A stretch of DNA of 64,000 nucleotides from Sanghuangporus weigelae (taxonomy: Eukaryota; Basidiomycota; Agaricomycetes; Hymenochaetales; Hymenochaetaceae). The position numbers and the translations under genes are program-made. How positions within the stretch are numbered: position 1 is the stretch's first letter; the number at the start of each line of letters is the position of its first letter. Positions 46,390-58,149 of this stretch are shown here, piece by piece. The DNA is taken from contig CP137318.1 of NCBI GenBank assembly GCA_033182465.1, positions 1-64,000 on the forward strand. The letters are read 5' to 3'. The notes below the pieces were generated by a model that was given only the letters and a program-made list of their open reading frames with translations, was not told where the DNA came from and did no database searches.

Positions 46390-46944
46390 ATGGTCACGGT
46401 GGCGATAGCCACTATGTCTGCGTTCGACTTCAAACCAGGTCACGGTCGACGTTCAAATATTACTCTTCCGCACTTTCCGACATTTTCCTCGACAGGCATG
46501 TCGTTGACGACGCTTTCAAAATCGGGTGTCTTGTTTTTCTTCTTTCTGCTATGCGCGTTTCTGTACTATTGTACATTCCGCGACTCAGCTCGAAGACGCC
46601 TGAAAATACCTTTGACGTTCTTTGTATAGTGCGTTAATCCCGCATCCGGTGAACTCTTTGCTAAACTATATGTTTGTAGTGATAGTACAACGATTCTTGG
46701 ACCCCAAGAGGCTAGGAACTTCATAGCTGAGTTTGCACTGAACCCCGTAGACACGAAGAGCTATCGCTACGACGTATCGCTTTGTCTTCGCCTCCATCTT
46801 TCGACAAGAAGACATAGTGACAGTCAGGTGAAACACCGTGTGCACGTCAGAGTAGGGTTTTTCCTGGAGAATGCCCATGAGAAGTATATGACGATGAAGG
46901 ATGAGGTGTGTTTTATGTCGATCCTGCAACCTATCGTGGAATAA
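46390..46944 (+). CDS. Single-pass membrane protein, unknown
   Basis: Exons 46390-46628 and 46680-46944 join (donor GTGCGT, acceptor TTTGTAG) to 167 aa. A second Met at 46,414 is a possible start. A short N-terminal region rich in Ser/Thr precedes a transmembrane segment GVLFFFFLLCAFLYYCTF, a positive patch SARRRLK and an outer or luminal domain with LGPQEARNFIAEFALNPVD and VGFFLENAHEKYMTMKDE. The topology suggests a type II or tail-domain protein. No family recognised. Confidence 0.5.
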
Positions 46945-47569
46945 TATGCCGCCAAACAGATTCTACGATCACACCAGGGCGAACTCTCCCTGCACCTGAT
47001 GACGGATAGGATTCCTAGAGATGCGAAGGTCTCCAATGGCTTGGTCGTGCTGTCGTTGGACCAAAAGTACGCAATCGAAGTTGAACCATCATTCATTCTA
47101 TTTGAACCACGAAGAAGACGAATTTGTGCATTATTCTGATAGATGGACTCTACACACATTCTTTGTTGTTGGTTGTGGTTTATGGATGTACTTACATTCC
47201 GTTAATATTCGACCCAGGTAGAAATGCAGCAGACGCGATTTCGTTCGTGCCGATCACTTACCTACTTTAAGGGATCTGCCTGTATAGCCACATCAGAAGA
47301 AGAACGTGGTCGTGGCCGTTGCTGCGTCTCTGAAAATACAAAGGCGATGCGTGGCCGTGGCTTCAAAATGAATTGCTTGGAAAGCCCCTAAGCGCTATTG
47401 TCTGCTCTGTGGCTCAGTCAGACATTATAAATTCGCGCCCTTCCTCTTTTCCTCCTTGCTCTTCAACCATCACATCACCGCTGCCTCCTTTCAATACTCG
47501 TGGAAGTCGCAAGGCTCCGAGATACTTACCAATTTTCACATTCGCATCAGACCCAATATATCAAACAAC

Positions 47570-47941
47570 ATGGCTCGGACCTGGAACGACGCGTGAGCAT
47601 TTCCCTCAGACTTCATATTGATTCTTTCCATGCGATGCTCACGAGTCTTTCATGTTATCAGTCTCTATGGTCCTCCACCACGCAGCAGCGCAAGACAATC
47701 AAGATCGCCTCCACCTGATGTGGACTACGAGTCAGAATCCGACTCTGGTTCCGATTCTGAAAGCGACCTGGAGTATAAAAGGTACATGCAAACGCTGGAG
47801 AATCCTCATAGATGCTTCAATCTGTGGTGCCATTGCGAGGAAAAAGCCGAACAGGAGGCCTTGACGAAGGAAAGCTCGACAGAGAAAGAAAGAAAGACAA
47901 AGAGTTCTCGACCTGCAGCTCAGAAGCGCAAAAAGACTTAA
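47570..47941 (+). CDS. Small acidic/basic nuclear-type protein, unknown
   Basis: Exons 47570-47592 and 47662-47941 give 100 aa. MARTWNDALYGPPPRS leads into SRSPPPDVDY, an acidic Ser/Asp/Glu run, ENPHRCFNLWCHCEEKAE with three Cys and a His, and a Lys-rich end RPAAQKRKKT. The basic tail suggests nuclear localisation. Not recognised. Confidence 0.6.
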
Positions 47942-48760
47942 CGAATGGAGTTATGGTTCTCTTCTCCGAATCACGACATTACGGAACAAAACATTTCTAT
48001 ATTACCTTTGGAATAAGCATAAAGTTATCTCGTTTGGCATCGCATATGCTCTTTGTGTTTTATTGTCCACGCCTGACGGCTAATTCTGTTCTTTTACGTC
48101 GTCAGTTCCCGCATCACTGCAGCCCACACAAGCCGAAGCGTGCCAATATGAACAAACCCAATTTTGCATAATTTGTATCTGGAAGTATATAAAGTAGCGC
48201 ATAGCTCGACAAAGATGATGAGCCAGTCTTCGATGTAAGCACATCACAAAAATTTGCACAGCAATATAACAGATTATGTCAAGTTTGCCAAGTATATTTT
48301 GTCAAATTAGAGGTCTAGAAACAACGTACGCGCTTATTATCTCGTGCAAATTTTTGTGATGCACATACAATAAGTATGTCATATAATAGCCCCGAGCTGC
48401 GTGTACAAGCTTGAAGAAGATCGGTACATTGCCAGCTAGCGCAACGCGTGAAATGGAGACAGCACTGCTAGTAGTGCTAGGCCGCATTTCCAACGACCTC
48501 TTGAAGATATAAGCAAAGCTGGTCTGTTCTGTATTGCCGTATCCAGATGACATGATAGCTGTAGACTGCGACTGCGCGCACATAAGAGGGCCATCGCGTC
48601 AAACAATGGTATGTTTTGTGCTTATTTCCATCGTGTGCTCAATGTCGCAAAATCAAAGGGGAAACGAAAATGCCGCAGATACAATGTAGCACACGAGTCT
48701 TCGCATTATAAGGAACATCTATAATGTCGCATCTCACTAGCTTTCCTGATTCACGAGGTG
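47942..48760. other. Intergenic region with a doubtful ORF
   Basis: About 820 bp. A 93-codon minus-strand ORF (48,302-48,583, internal start MSSGYGNTEQTS) is the only candidate and has no motif. I do not call it a gene. Confidence 0.4.
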
Positions 48761-49114
48761 ATGGCCTTTTCAATCTTGAGATCAAGAGTACTTGCTATCA
48801 CCACACTGCTTGCGTTAGCCGTTGCTAATGTTGTGGCGTTGGGTGCGCCGTGGCCTCAGCCAGAATCTGCATTAAAATTTCCCGGCTACGATGCGTTCTC
48901 GACAAACAGCACCGAGTTCGCACCGAACAGCCTATGGAACGACAACATACTCACTGGTCATATTCGACGTGATCCTCAGACCACGTCGCCGACACTTGCT
49001 CCCGGAGCGGATTCGTCCCCGACTCTAGCAGGCGCTGAGCACTCGCCCCTGGTGCAGAGCATTCACCGACTTTGCCAGCCAGAGTTTCTGGCAGCCAAGC
49101 AGCTTTTACTCTAA
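48761..49114 (+). CDS. Small secreted protein with SPTLAPG motif
   Basis: A single-exon frame of 117 aa, ATG at 48,761. A clear signal peptide (AITTLLALAVANVVALGA) is followed by a Ser/Asn-rich segment, a dibasic HIRRDPQTT and TSPTLAPGADSSPTLAGAE. The SPTLAPG motif also forms the C-terminal tail repeats of barrel protein B 4 kb away, though no barrel domain is present here. It could be a truncated relative or an effector-like protein. The C-terminus has one Cys (RLCQPE). Confidence 0.55.
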   Translation: MAFSILRSRVLAITTLLALAVANVVALGAPWPQPESALKFPGYDAFSTNSTEFAPNSLWNDNILTGHIRRDPQTTSPTLAPGADSSPTLAGAEHSPLVQSIHRLCQPEFLAAKQLLL

Positions 49115-49739
49115 TCCAACCCATGATGATGAGCGTATATGTGAATAGGTTACTTGGACAGCAACAATTTGGTGAGGACAACAGGAAAAACTCTTGCAGC
49201 GGAACCATCAGTAATCAGTTTGGTTCTAGTCGTGGGAATCAGTTTATAATACCCTTGTCTTGTAATAATCGCATTGAAGAAAAATTCGCAATATTGATCA
49301 AATTACTCAGCGAACAGCCCTTTATAATAGCCTGGTTTGATTCATTGATATGATATGAGTAGTCCGATATGAATCATGGATATTCAACATAACTGTCTCC
49401 TCATGGCAGAATCTTGATTCCTCAAGTACAAGTAACTTGCATGCAATTGTCAACCTGTGTCCAAATCTGGATGTACATGCATTTGGTTGAATGTAAACAA
49501 GTAGTATTCCGGTCCTAGATTGTACTGCTACGGGTTATTTGGACTATATTACCATGGCGTACCGCGTAGACCATAGCTCGTTGAATGCTCTATTGTCGTG
49601 TTGTTTGTTAACTGTAAGCAAAGTGAGACATGACTCAGCAGTAGGTATCAAGGGAAAACATCAACGGACTGCATTGTTAATCTGTTTATGCACGACGCAT
49701 AGGTCTATGATCAAGGAGGAAATCGTCAGTTTTCAAAAA
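49115..49739. other. Convergent intergenic region
   Basis: About 625 bp of AT-rich sequence between the secreted-protein gene and the SEC24 3' end. Nothing supported. Confidence 0.5.
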
Positions 49740-52700
49740 TTACGCTGGACGCACTTGAAAGAAAATAAGAGAGAGAAAATGATACGCACAATCGATATAG
49801 GACGTCGCACCACAGTTGGTATCTTCCGCAAGCATATCACTGAATTCGAGTTCTGCAGCATCCAAACTTTGCCGAGCAATCATTAGTCTTGATAATACTC
49901 CTGAGCGCTCAGCTATTCGATGCGCGATTACGTTGCGAACTTGTGAGGACAATCGGGTCGGCAACACAGGGAGCCCCGTCTAGTATGATGCCAAGGCTTA
50001 GCTGATTCTACGCATTCTGACTGAAAATACGACTCACGAGAGTCGGATCAACTTCATGTGGCGTACTGACTCCGAAAAGATCAGCCAGGACTTCAGACGA
50101 GACATTGGATCCAATCCATAACACCATGACTTCTTCATTGTCTACAAATAGATGAGCCATGTCTGTATAGCAAACGCAGGTCCGGATATACCTATCAGAT
50201 AAATGCCGTCTGCGCGCATCGCCATGAATGTATCGCGCATCAAGGAGGGGAGTTGTAGACGATTTGTGGGAATCGGCCTACTACCGGACGCAACATCGCC
50301 ATCAGCATACCCAGGAGGTAATGCTGTATCATCCGTAAGATCATGAAGAGCTAGAAACCGAGGGTAAAGATGATATAGTATCGTCCTGACAGGCATCATC
50401 AAAAGGCGTTGCGCGTAATAGTTACGTATGTCTGCAGGGACATTGTGAGCTATTCAAAGCATTAGCGCCATGTGCAGAGCCAGTACCGTTTGCGACGCAC
50501 CACGTAGGCTGCGATTCTTCTGCAACGCTAGCAGATACAACGGTAAAAGCTTGAATGCCTCCGGAAGGATCAACTTCGAACACGTATCTATCAACGTTTG
50601 GATATGGGCAGATAGTGACAGCAAAACATTACTTACTTGCGATGGTGACGTGGCAGCGGCGCAGTTCCGTCGATAAGCAAGAAGGATACTTGAGCATTTC
50701 TCAGTGAGAGTATCGCGAATGGTCGAAAGGGATTCATTTGACAAAGAGACCATCGCTGACACCGCAATTAGATTCAGACTTTAACATCTAATGATTAGGA
50801 GATTCACCTTCTTTCGTAAGGAAACACACTGTCGCATCTGAGTCGGCATAACGAAAAACATTTCCTGCCAGACTAGCCACTTGGAATGCCACATTCAAAA
50901 CTCGCACACGTCGACTTCCTTCTCTAGTAGTATAAAGCACTGCACATTGGAGATGTGCGTACTCTCGAGAATCAAGAAGTGTTCCTCTGCCATTAGAATG
51001 AGATAGCTCAACAGCGAATGCGGCATCCGCATGCATCACGCCGAAAGTCAACGAACCCGGAGATACAGATGATTCTGTCAATGCTCCATAGAACGCTCGT
51101 GTCTTTAATCCTCGAGAAACTCTCACCCGCGCCTGACAGGAGTATCCCGTCTCTCGGGAAAGTACGCGTCTCACATGGGATCGAACAATTGGACTATCTC
51201 GCCGAGGATCAAATCGAGAAAATAGATAAACGTCGCCACCAGAAAGCGTGCATATAACACCTATGTATTTTGAAATATCGGTCAGGTGAGTCTTATATTC
51301 TTATAAAGGGCTTCGCACCTATCGAAGCAAAGTCTACATATGATATCGGTCCAGTGCCAACGAGCATTGATACGCCGATGCCAGTCTCTGCGAGTTCTTC
51401 TGCTAGATCAGTCCACATCGGATCTCTTGGAGTGAAGAGCTGTTTCTCTTTGTCCGTATCATAGAGTTTACTCTCATCAAGCCGAACTTCAGAAACACCG
51501 GGTCCAACGGAGCACATTGATGATTGGAAGAGGATCACCTGCCCTCCTTGTCGCGAAAGAGCAGCAAGGCATCCACGCATGGCTGCCCCGAGAGCACACA
51601 GGTGTACAGGTGCATCCTCAAAACGGTCTGGGAGCGACGTTAGAAGACCTTCAATAACGTTCCTATAACAAACATCCTCAAGATTATCGCACAATCCGAG
51701 GCAGTGATATACATACCTCGCCGCCTGGGGCTCCACGAATATTTCGGTATCTTGCAGTGGGCTATACATCTCTTCCTCAATGTCAGGGACAACCAACATG
51801 GGAGCTGAGTCCCGGAAATTCTGTTCGTCATTAATTACACCGTTGTAAAAGAGAAAAATGAGACTAACTGAAAGGTCGTAAAATTGTACCGTCGTATCAA
51901 ATGTTACTACTCCGGCTAAACATTGCGCAGGAAAGCAAGGTTCGAACCTTGTTCCGTCATCCGTTTCACCGCCATAGAGTACCCCAATAATCGCCTGGCA
52001 GGCGGCTCGAATCATACCATTCTGAACAGCCTCACGTGAAACATCAATCGCGAAAAGAACACGCATTGGTTCTGGCGTGCGGCTGGAGTTCGGGGCGGGA
52101 GGAGCCTCAGGAGTCCAGAACGAGGGAACAATACGAGGAGCAGGATATGGCGCATAATATTCTGGTCCCACAGCGAAATCAATTGTGCCCTTATTAAGCT
52201 CCGGTCGTTGCAAATGATCAAGTCGCATTTGGTTGGCATCCAAGTTACAGAAATATTCAGGAAGCACTAGGTATCATCAGCAAAAACGAGCGAAGTTATG
52301 TGAATATAAGGCATACCATCTGTTAGGTGTCCACATAAGTTGCACCTCCACCTTGAACCTCCTGATACCCAAGTGCACCAAGGATTGATATATCCGCGGC
52401 ACTCTGCGCAACGCGCAGGACCACTTTCTCCGCAGTCGACAACGGGAATCTCATCCTCCCCAGTATTAAGCTCCGCAAATGGTTGAATGATAGCAGCGAG
52501 TGGTATTTTGCACGCATCAGCCAAAGCGGCAGAATGCGGCATGTGCCAAGTTGTTGCACGAACGAAGCGTGGTGACGAGTTGCCTGATGACTATTGCATA
52601 AGACAACAGCTATGCCAGTGGGATAAACGACATACCCTGATCAATGGAAACATAATCTGTTGTCGACAGAGGTGCATGGTCTCCTGGGAGAGTCATGTAA

Positions 52701-52905
52701 GGCTTTCCTTCCCAAATTTCTGCATCATATTCAGCAACATCAACGGGTGACGGAATCTGCTCTGGATCAATGCGAGTTCGTAAGCCTAAAGATCACCAAA
52801 TCAACCCAAGCTGAACATGAATTAATTATTCCAATGAGTTTTACCCTGATAAGCCTTTCCGGACGTATGGGGTGGCTGTGAGATATGCGCGCCGTGAGCG
52901 AACAT
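49740..52905 (-). CDS. SEC24: COPII coat cargo adaptor Sec24
   Basis: Sec24 selects cargo into COPII vesicles at ER exit sites, paired with Sec23. Thirteen exons join to 844 aa: 52905-52845, 52785-52636, 52583-52317, 52266-51869, 51820-51717, 51662-51319, 51260-50808, 50755-50637, 50573-50501, 50449-50192, 50141-50038, 49979-49790 and 49753-49740. Order of domains: short N-terminus, zinc finger ([26 protein letters not shown]), trunk starting LPEYFCNLD with [23 protein letters not shown] and [18 protein letters not shown], beta-sandwich ([13 protein letters not shown]), helical domain ([32 protein letters not shown]) and gelsolin-like end ([10 protein letters not shown]). The N-terminal Pro-rich tail common in Sec24 is short here. 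Apparent stops at 50,456 and 50,576 fall inside introns. Confidence 0.93.
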
Positions 52906-53356
52906 TGGCGTCTACTTCAAGAGGGACGTGGTCGTTCTCAGAGGCTCGGGATCCAATTTCTGGTCACGTGGATGGGTAACGGATCAGGTCGCCATCTTTC
53001 GTTTTCGGGATCCGAGTCTGTCTACCTCGTTGACCTTCATTGAGACCTTGTAACCTCAAATCTTGGCTCGTTGAACAGAGATCTTCGAAGGATTCTTCTC
53101 TTCTACTTAGCCCTGCCGCAGGTTTTACCCAGGTGCAAGTTCAACTTTCTTTTCCAGAAACGCCGTACGTTACTTTACATATGACCTTATTTTACTACTG
53201 ATACTACATTCCCTTCCAGCCATTGAGGCGTAGACGTACAAATAAACGATACACAAAAGACGACGCAAATCCCAAGTGAAAGATCTAGATGGGCGCTACC
53301 GTTACATGCGAGACCGTGTCTGGTCATTCGTATTTTGACTGACGAAGTTAGCTCGC
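52906..53356. other. SEC24 upstream region
   Basis: About 450 bp between the SEC24 start and the 3' end of the next barrel gene. Pyrimidine-rich near 53,100-53,160. No feature assigned. Confidence 0.4.
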
Positions 53357-53901
53357 TCAGACAAACTCCCAGGAACCGGAGAGAACACCAGTGTCGAGAG
53401 AGCCAACCTGAGAGAATAAGCCCTCGGTGAGGTCAAGACCGCCAGACGGGCAGCCAGGGCACTATAGGAGCATTACGATCAGCAATACTTTTCTCGCTTC
53501 TCGTTTCTAAAGACCTACAAGATCGGCAACCGTAGCACCAACGGTCTGGCCGTCGACTGATATAGAAATCTGCCTGCCGCAATTAGCACCCGAGGCGAAG
53601 TCGGAGCTGGCGAGAGCAACGACCTGCATAAGTCTAGAGTGAGTCTCATAAAGAGGCAAAAAGGCAAAAACAATTTTACCGCATCACTGTTAGAGTAGGT
53701 GCCGCCGCAAGCGGTGCTAGAATGGCGTCCTTCAGCATGACAAGTCGCCTGGACAACCTTTGCTCTTAGCACTCACGTTCCTACGCTGACATCGTACCAA
53801 GTGATACGAGGAGCATCAACGCGCTTATTGAGGTCACCAGGGACTGGGTTGGCGAGGACCGCCAAAGGAAGGAGAGCTCCAAGGATGACTGAGCAGCGCA
53901 T
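53357..53901 (-). CDS. Secreted double-psi beta-barrel protein (RAFE-like C)
   Basis: Exons 53901-53777, 53716-53680, 53623-53519 and 53461-53357 give 123 aa. Signal peptide (VILGALLPLAVLANPVPG), LNKR processing site, then the barrel: ITWYDVSVGTTACGGTYSN, VVALASSDFASGANCGRQ, GATVADLCPGCPSGGLDL, SGSWEFV. It lacks the Ser/Thr tail of A and B. Exons 3 and 4 of the paralogs (21 + 93) are fused here into one of 105 bp, i.e. one intron has been lost and three codons are missing. Confidence 0.92.
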
Positions 53902-54050
53902 AGTGAATGTAAACTAGTGATAGAGACCGAGGACGACGATGGGTCGATTATCTACCGACTTCACTCAGAGTTCTTGTCACTTTTATACTTTTCGTAACGT
54001 CTCGTCTCTCCATTTTCCGTTCCTATTTTTCATTGACAACTCCAGCTAGA
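53902..54050. promoter_or_regulatory. Promoter of barrel gene C (tentative)
   Basis: A TTTTATACTTTT near 53,980 lies ~80 bp upstream of the start codon on the minus strand, consistent with a TATA-like element (TATAAAA in the gene's sense). The pyrimidine run CTCTC follows upstream. Tentative. Confidence 0.3.
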
Positions 54051-55310
54051 AAAATTGTCTGTATGCATTCATGGCCATAATTGATGGGCCTCCGAATGAT
54101 CGCAACGACAAAGAATTGTCCCCATCCTTCAAGCATGTGCCTGATAGCAAGAAAAGAACACTCAAAATTCTCTGAGATAAAAATGTCAAGTCCGAAGCAC
54201 GCTCACTCAAAGCCAAGAATTCATTCGGTGCACTCTTTTTCAAGGACTTCGATGTGTCGGAGTTGCTTGCACTCAAATTTATTAAAATTTCCGTGCCTTG
54301 AAAGGAAAGGATCGGCACTTTCCGGTTCCGTTCGGGGCACGTTTTCTGGCCGCGAGGAACGCCATTGGTTCTGTTCCGGTCCGATGATTAGCGCGATCGA
54401 CGCATTTTGTAGGTCCCTCAAGTTTTTGGTGACTTTGTCGAAAATAATTAGTGCGGCCTTATTCAAACTCATCGGATACATATTCATTTGTTCTGGTCCC
54501 TCTTCGGCTGGTCCTCATGTGCGCTTGCGCCCACCGAGTTGAGGGGTAGGAAATTTGCATTAAAACATAGGAAGGGCCTCCATTGCATCTCATTGCACGC
54601 TTCGGACGCTGTCGGAGAAAGCAAAAATACCGATTACGATTAAATCTTCGGGGACAAGTCCTCACTATCAGTTCTTCCCCACCGGGGTAAGTTATTTTCT
54701 CGATTTTCAACTCTTCAATCTATTGCTTTGCGATATTCTCAATTCCCCGCAGCATCTGCGAAGTAAGGTACTTGACCTTGTCTGAAACTAGGGTGGTCTT
54801 GTAAGCATGCCTGACGTCCTCTTTGATGTCAACCTTCAAAAGTTTTCTTTTTGATTCTCATGCCTCTTCCGGAGTCATACGAAATCCGAGAAATCGGACA
54901 GGACACAGGCGTCAAGGTATCCCCATTTCTAAAAGAGATCCAGACTGAGATTCGTGTTGAGATACCTGCAAAAGGCACAAATGAAAGAATGAGCCTGTGT
55001 TGGACTCTGAAGTACGTATTAGACTCACTCGGTCAGCGGGGACAGTTATCATATGTCTATCCGGACAACCGGGGATCCCCGAGCTGAATTTCTATCGACT
55101 GACGCATTGATAAGCAATGAGTGCAAACATGGGGAAAAGACTCACTTCGCTGGCCGAAGCGAAGGTCTTGAGTATGACGCGAGTCAAGAGTATCGAAAAG
55201 GAGGTATTAGAAAAAGTTATAGCACACTGGTATGCTACGAGCCGTGCTGATATATATGTTTTTGAGAAATATAAATTTGAGGAATCAGGCATGCATTCTT
55301 AGACGATGTT
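54051..55310. other. Region with possible unresolved gene remains
   Basis: Moderately gene-like frames occur on both strands: minus 54,710-54,459 (ITYPGGEELIVRTCP) and 54,487-54,221 (AALIIFDKVTKNLRDL), and plus 54,851-55,087 (EIQTEIRVEIPAKGTNERMS) and 55,117-55,302 (VKSIEKEVLEKVIAHWYATS). I could not join them by plausible introns and recognise no family. Decayed or rapidly evolving genes are possible. Confidence 0.3.
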
Positions 55311-55583
55311 GAAATCTCAGGAATGGATCACGACAACCAGTTAGCTGTAACTGGGGACAGTAAGCTACAGAAGAGAAAAGCTACAGAAGAGAAACTTCGA
55401 TTAAGAACGCGTACAAGCATTTGTTTGATTTCATTCTCACCGCTGTAAGGTTCTCGTCGAAAGCTTACCAAAAAGATACGGAAATACAATTTTATTCCGA
55501 AATAAACAAAGCGCTATATAACTTTCTATTTTTTATTTTTTATTTATTTATTTTCAGATAACCTCGAATCCAATTTCACAGCA

Positions 55584-56225
55584 TCAGATGTAGTCCCATG
55601 ATCCCGTAATTACGTTAGCGTCGTCGAGGTCAGCGAACTGGCTGAAGAGGCCCTCGGTAAGATCGAGACCAGCATAGGGACAATCTGGGCACTTTACTAC
55701 GAATTGAATTCTGACGTCATAAACGTATGATGAAAACATATACATACCTCATCAACGATGACGGCATCCACAGACTTTCCATTGGCATCGATGCGGATCC
55801 TATGCCCACAGCTTGGTCCAGGGAATCCAGATACGAATTGCTATTAGACATATGAAATGAGAAGAACAAACTTGAATATTTATAGACGCTGTACTTGGCT
55901 ATTCAGAGCTACAATCTGCAAAATATATAAGTCTTTCTTATAGAATTTGAGAAATACAGACAAGTTCCTCAGCATTGTTTGAGAAAGTCCATCCACATGC
56001 AGTACTTGTGTATCTCGTCAGCTATCAACAAGAGTATACCACTTGAACTGACACTTACACGCCTGTGGTGATATCATAATAAGTAAACCGAGCATCATTG
56101 AACGCGTCACACTCCTCGAGACTGGCGCCTGGAACAGTAATATTGAATCTATAAGATGCTATAGACACTGCCGAAGGAAGGACAGCAAATAGCAAGGCGA
56201 AGGCGAGGGAGAAAGGGAAATGCAT
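55584..56225 (-). CDS. Secreted double-psi beta-barrel protein (RAFE-like D)
   Basis: Exons 56225-56059, 56004-55962, 55915-55895, 55840-55748 and 55691-55584 give 143 aa. Signal peptide, then ARFTYYDITTGVTACGWTF, IVALNSQQFVSGFPGPSCGH, VDAVIVDECPDCPYAGLDL, GSWDYI. Differences from siblings: exon 2 is 43 bp, not 37 (two added codons because the donor moved to GTCTGT), the last exon uses an AAG acceptor to avoid a TAA, the propeptide ends ECDAF where siblings have EKRAF so the KR site is lost, and CPDCP replaces CPGCP. Confidence 0.9.
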
Positions 56226-57503
56226 CGCAAAGACGTCTCTTGTAAGATGAAGCTAGAGCTAAAGTTAAGACTCAAGGGAGAACTATCGAAGGAAGCTATT
56301 GAAGCTGGACAGTCCATCTCTCTCGACTGTTACCATTTCGTAGATTTGCTTTCTATATGTCTCAAAGTCGTCTTAAAACCGTGATGTCCTTGTGGTAACA
56401 TCCAGTGGCCGAAATTCTAGATTCCATAGCGAACGCTAAGGATCAAGCAGCTTTGAACCAATGAGCGACATTGGCGCCAGTTCGGGAAAATAACATCAAG
56501 AAATAAAGTTGAAACATTCAACGAGTGTTTTGCAGAGAAGCTTCCTGTCGAATAATTCAGGAACAACTGAATTCGGACAGTAGACAGCGAGAGCAAAAGA
56601 CCTGATACCACAATCTTATGAAGATAATGGTGTATTATGACCAACAGTCCCTCTGCTTACGGTCCGAAGGTACAAAATATCATTGTATTCAACGACACAT
56701 TCCCCAGAACATCGCTGCTCGAGTGGCGAATGCCACAGATGCGAGAATAACGGCGTTTCATTCCACCCATATTCCTGAGAGTATGTAAGACGAGAGGAAA
56801 CATCTGGGCAAAAAAAAGTTAGGTACTGAAGATACTGGCACCTTGCAGGCATGAGCCAATTAGTTTATTCACCGGATGCGTTGATGGTGCAAATTCCGGC
56901 CAAAGCTGGAAAAGTGATGTCCTGGAGGAATACTAATTATTCCGTAACCGGCGCAAGCTTCAGCGTGAAGAATGTCGATCGGCGAGCGAGTAAAGATATC
57001 TAGCGTTGCGCAGAAAGACACTTGTCATAACAGAGCATTAACCGAGAAAAGTGATCAATGGCTGCTATAGATAGGCAATAGCATGTCTAGTTCACAGAAT
57101 AGACGAGAAAGCTATATGATTTGTTGGATACATTTTGTGAAGTCTAGTGCCAGAAAGCTTTTCCGAGTCGTCAAGTCAAATTGACAGACACAAAAAAGGC
57201 TTACGTACAGGACAGACAAACAAGAGCAAATAAACATCACGTCGACTTCCGCCGAGATCAGGCCGAAGAAACAGTGCGAGTTGATATCTGTTTAGCAGAA
57301 ACACGATCCAAATATACACGCCACACGACTGATTTCGTGTCATTTCTGAATGATTATTCTTATGAGCATCGTATTATTTGATTTTTCCATGAATCATTCC
57401 GCATCATTCAATGCGCCCTAGTGCGTATAACAGAACCTTTCTCTTCTGAGTCTGAACTTTCCATACATACATACATTTATTTCTTATACTGGAACCAGCA
57501 GAC
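56226..57503. other. Intergenic region
   Basis: About 1.3 kb. Motif-less ORFs on both strands (for example minus 56,616-56,852). No gene called. Confidence 0.4.
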
Positions 57504-58149
57504 TCAGATGAAGTCCCATGAACCGGTGAGGACACCGACACTAGGGTCAGCAAAAACGCTGAAGAGGCCCTGCGTCAGGTCAAGGCCAGCAAAGGGACAG
57601 CCCGGGCACTGCGATGATAGCAATACTAAATCAATAAACAGACATATTTATACACGGAAGGAAACTAACGTTATCAACAATCTGCGCAGTGGCAGACTTT
57701 CCACCGACTGTTATGCGGATATTTTTGCCGCAGTTCGGACCAGGGAAGCCAGAACCAAATTGCTGCTCAGATTAAAGTCAGAAGGGAAATGCAACTGGCG
57801 ACCTGAAGCCTGTTTACCTGGCTGTTCAATGCGACGACCTAATATGTAGAAGGTAAGCCTTTGATTTAATTCGTAAAGAGAAAACGCACATGATCGTTGT
57901 TTGAGAATGTCCCTCCGCAAGCCGTGCTATAATATTTGTCAGAAAGGACGGAACCGAAACTCCCCAAATATCAATCTACACTCACATGCCTACACTAGGG
58001 TCGTACCAGGTCAAGCGAGCATTGCTGAAAGCACGCTTCTCGAGGTCCGCGTTGCGAGCGGCGACATTGAACTCGAACGGAGCTGCGGATACCGCCAAGG
58101 GCACAATTGCAGAAAGGATTGAGAGGCTGGATATGTATTGGAGACGCAT
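57504..58149 (-). CDS. Secreted double-psi beta-barrel protein (RAFE-like E)
   Basis: Exons 58149-57986, 57926-57890, 57838-57818, 57762-57670 and 57608-57504 give 139 aa. Signal peptide (LSILSAIVPLAVSAAP), DLEKRAF processing site, then ARLTWYDPSVG, TACGGTFSNNDH, VVALNSQQFGSGFPGPNCGK, TAQIVDNCPGCPFAGLDL, GSWDFI. Exons 2-5 have the same sizes as in the 59.9-kb copy (37, 21, 93, 105), and the first exon is also equal (164 bp), so these two are the closest pair in the cluster. Confidence 0.93.

Noticed and set aside
48302-48583. 93-codon minus-strand ORF as a gene
   Set aside because: No motif or homology recognised; AT-rich flank without intron signals.
50450-50600. In-frame stop codons in SEC24 suggesting a pseudogene
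   Set aside because: Introns at 50,574-50,636 (acceptor GAAG) and 50,450-50,500 (donor GTGCGT) remove both stops and restore family residues on each side.
54046-55302. One or two genes at 54.0-55.3 kb
   Set aside because: Fragments could not be joined in phase and match no family; reported only as possible remains.
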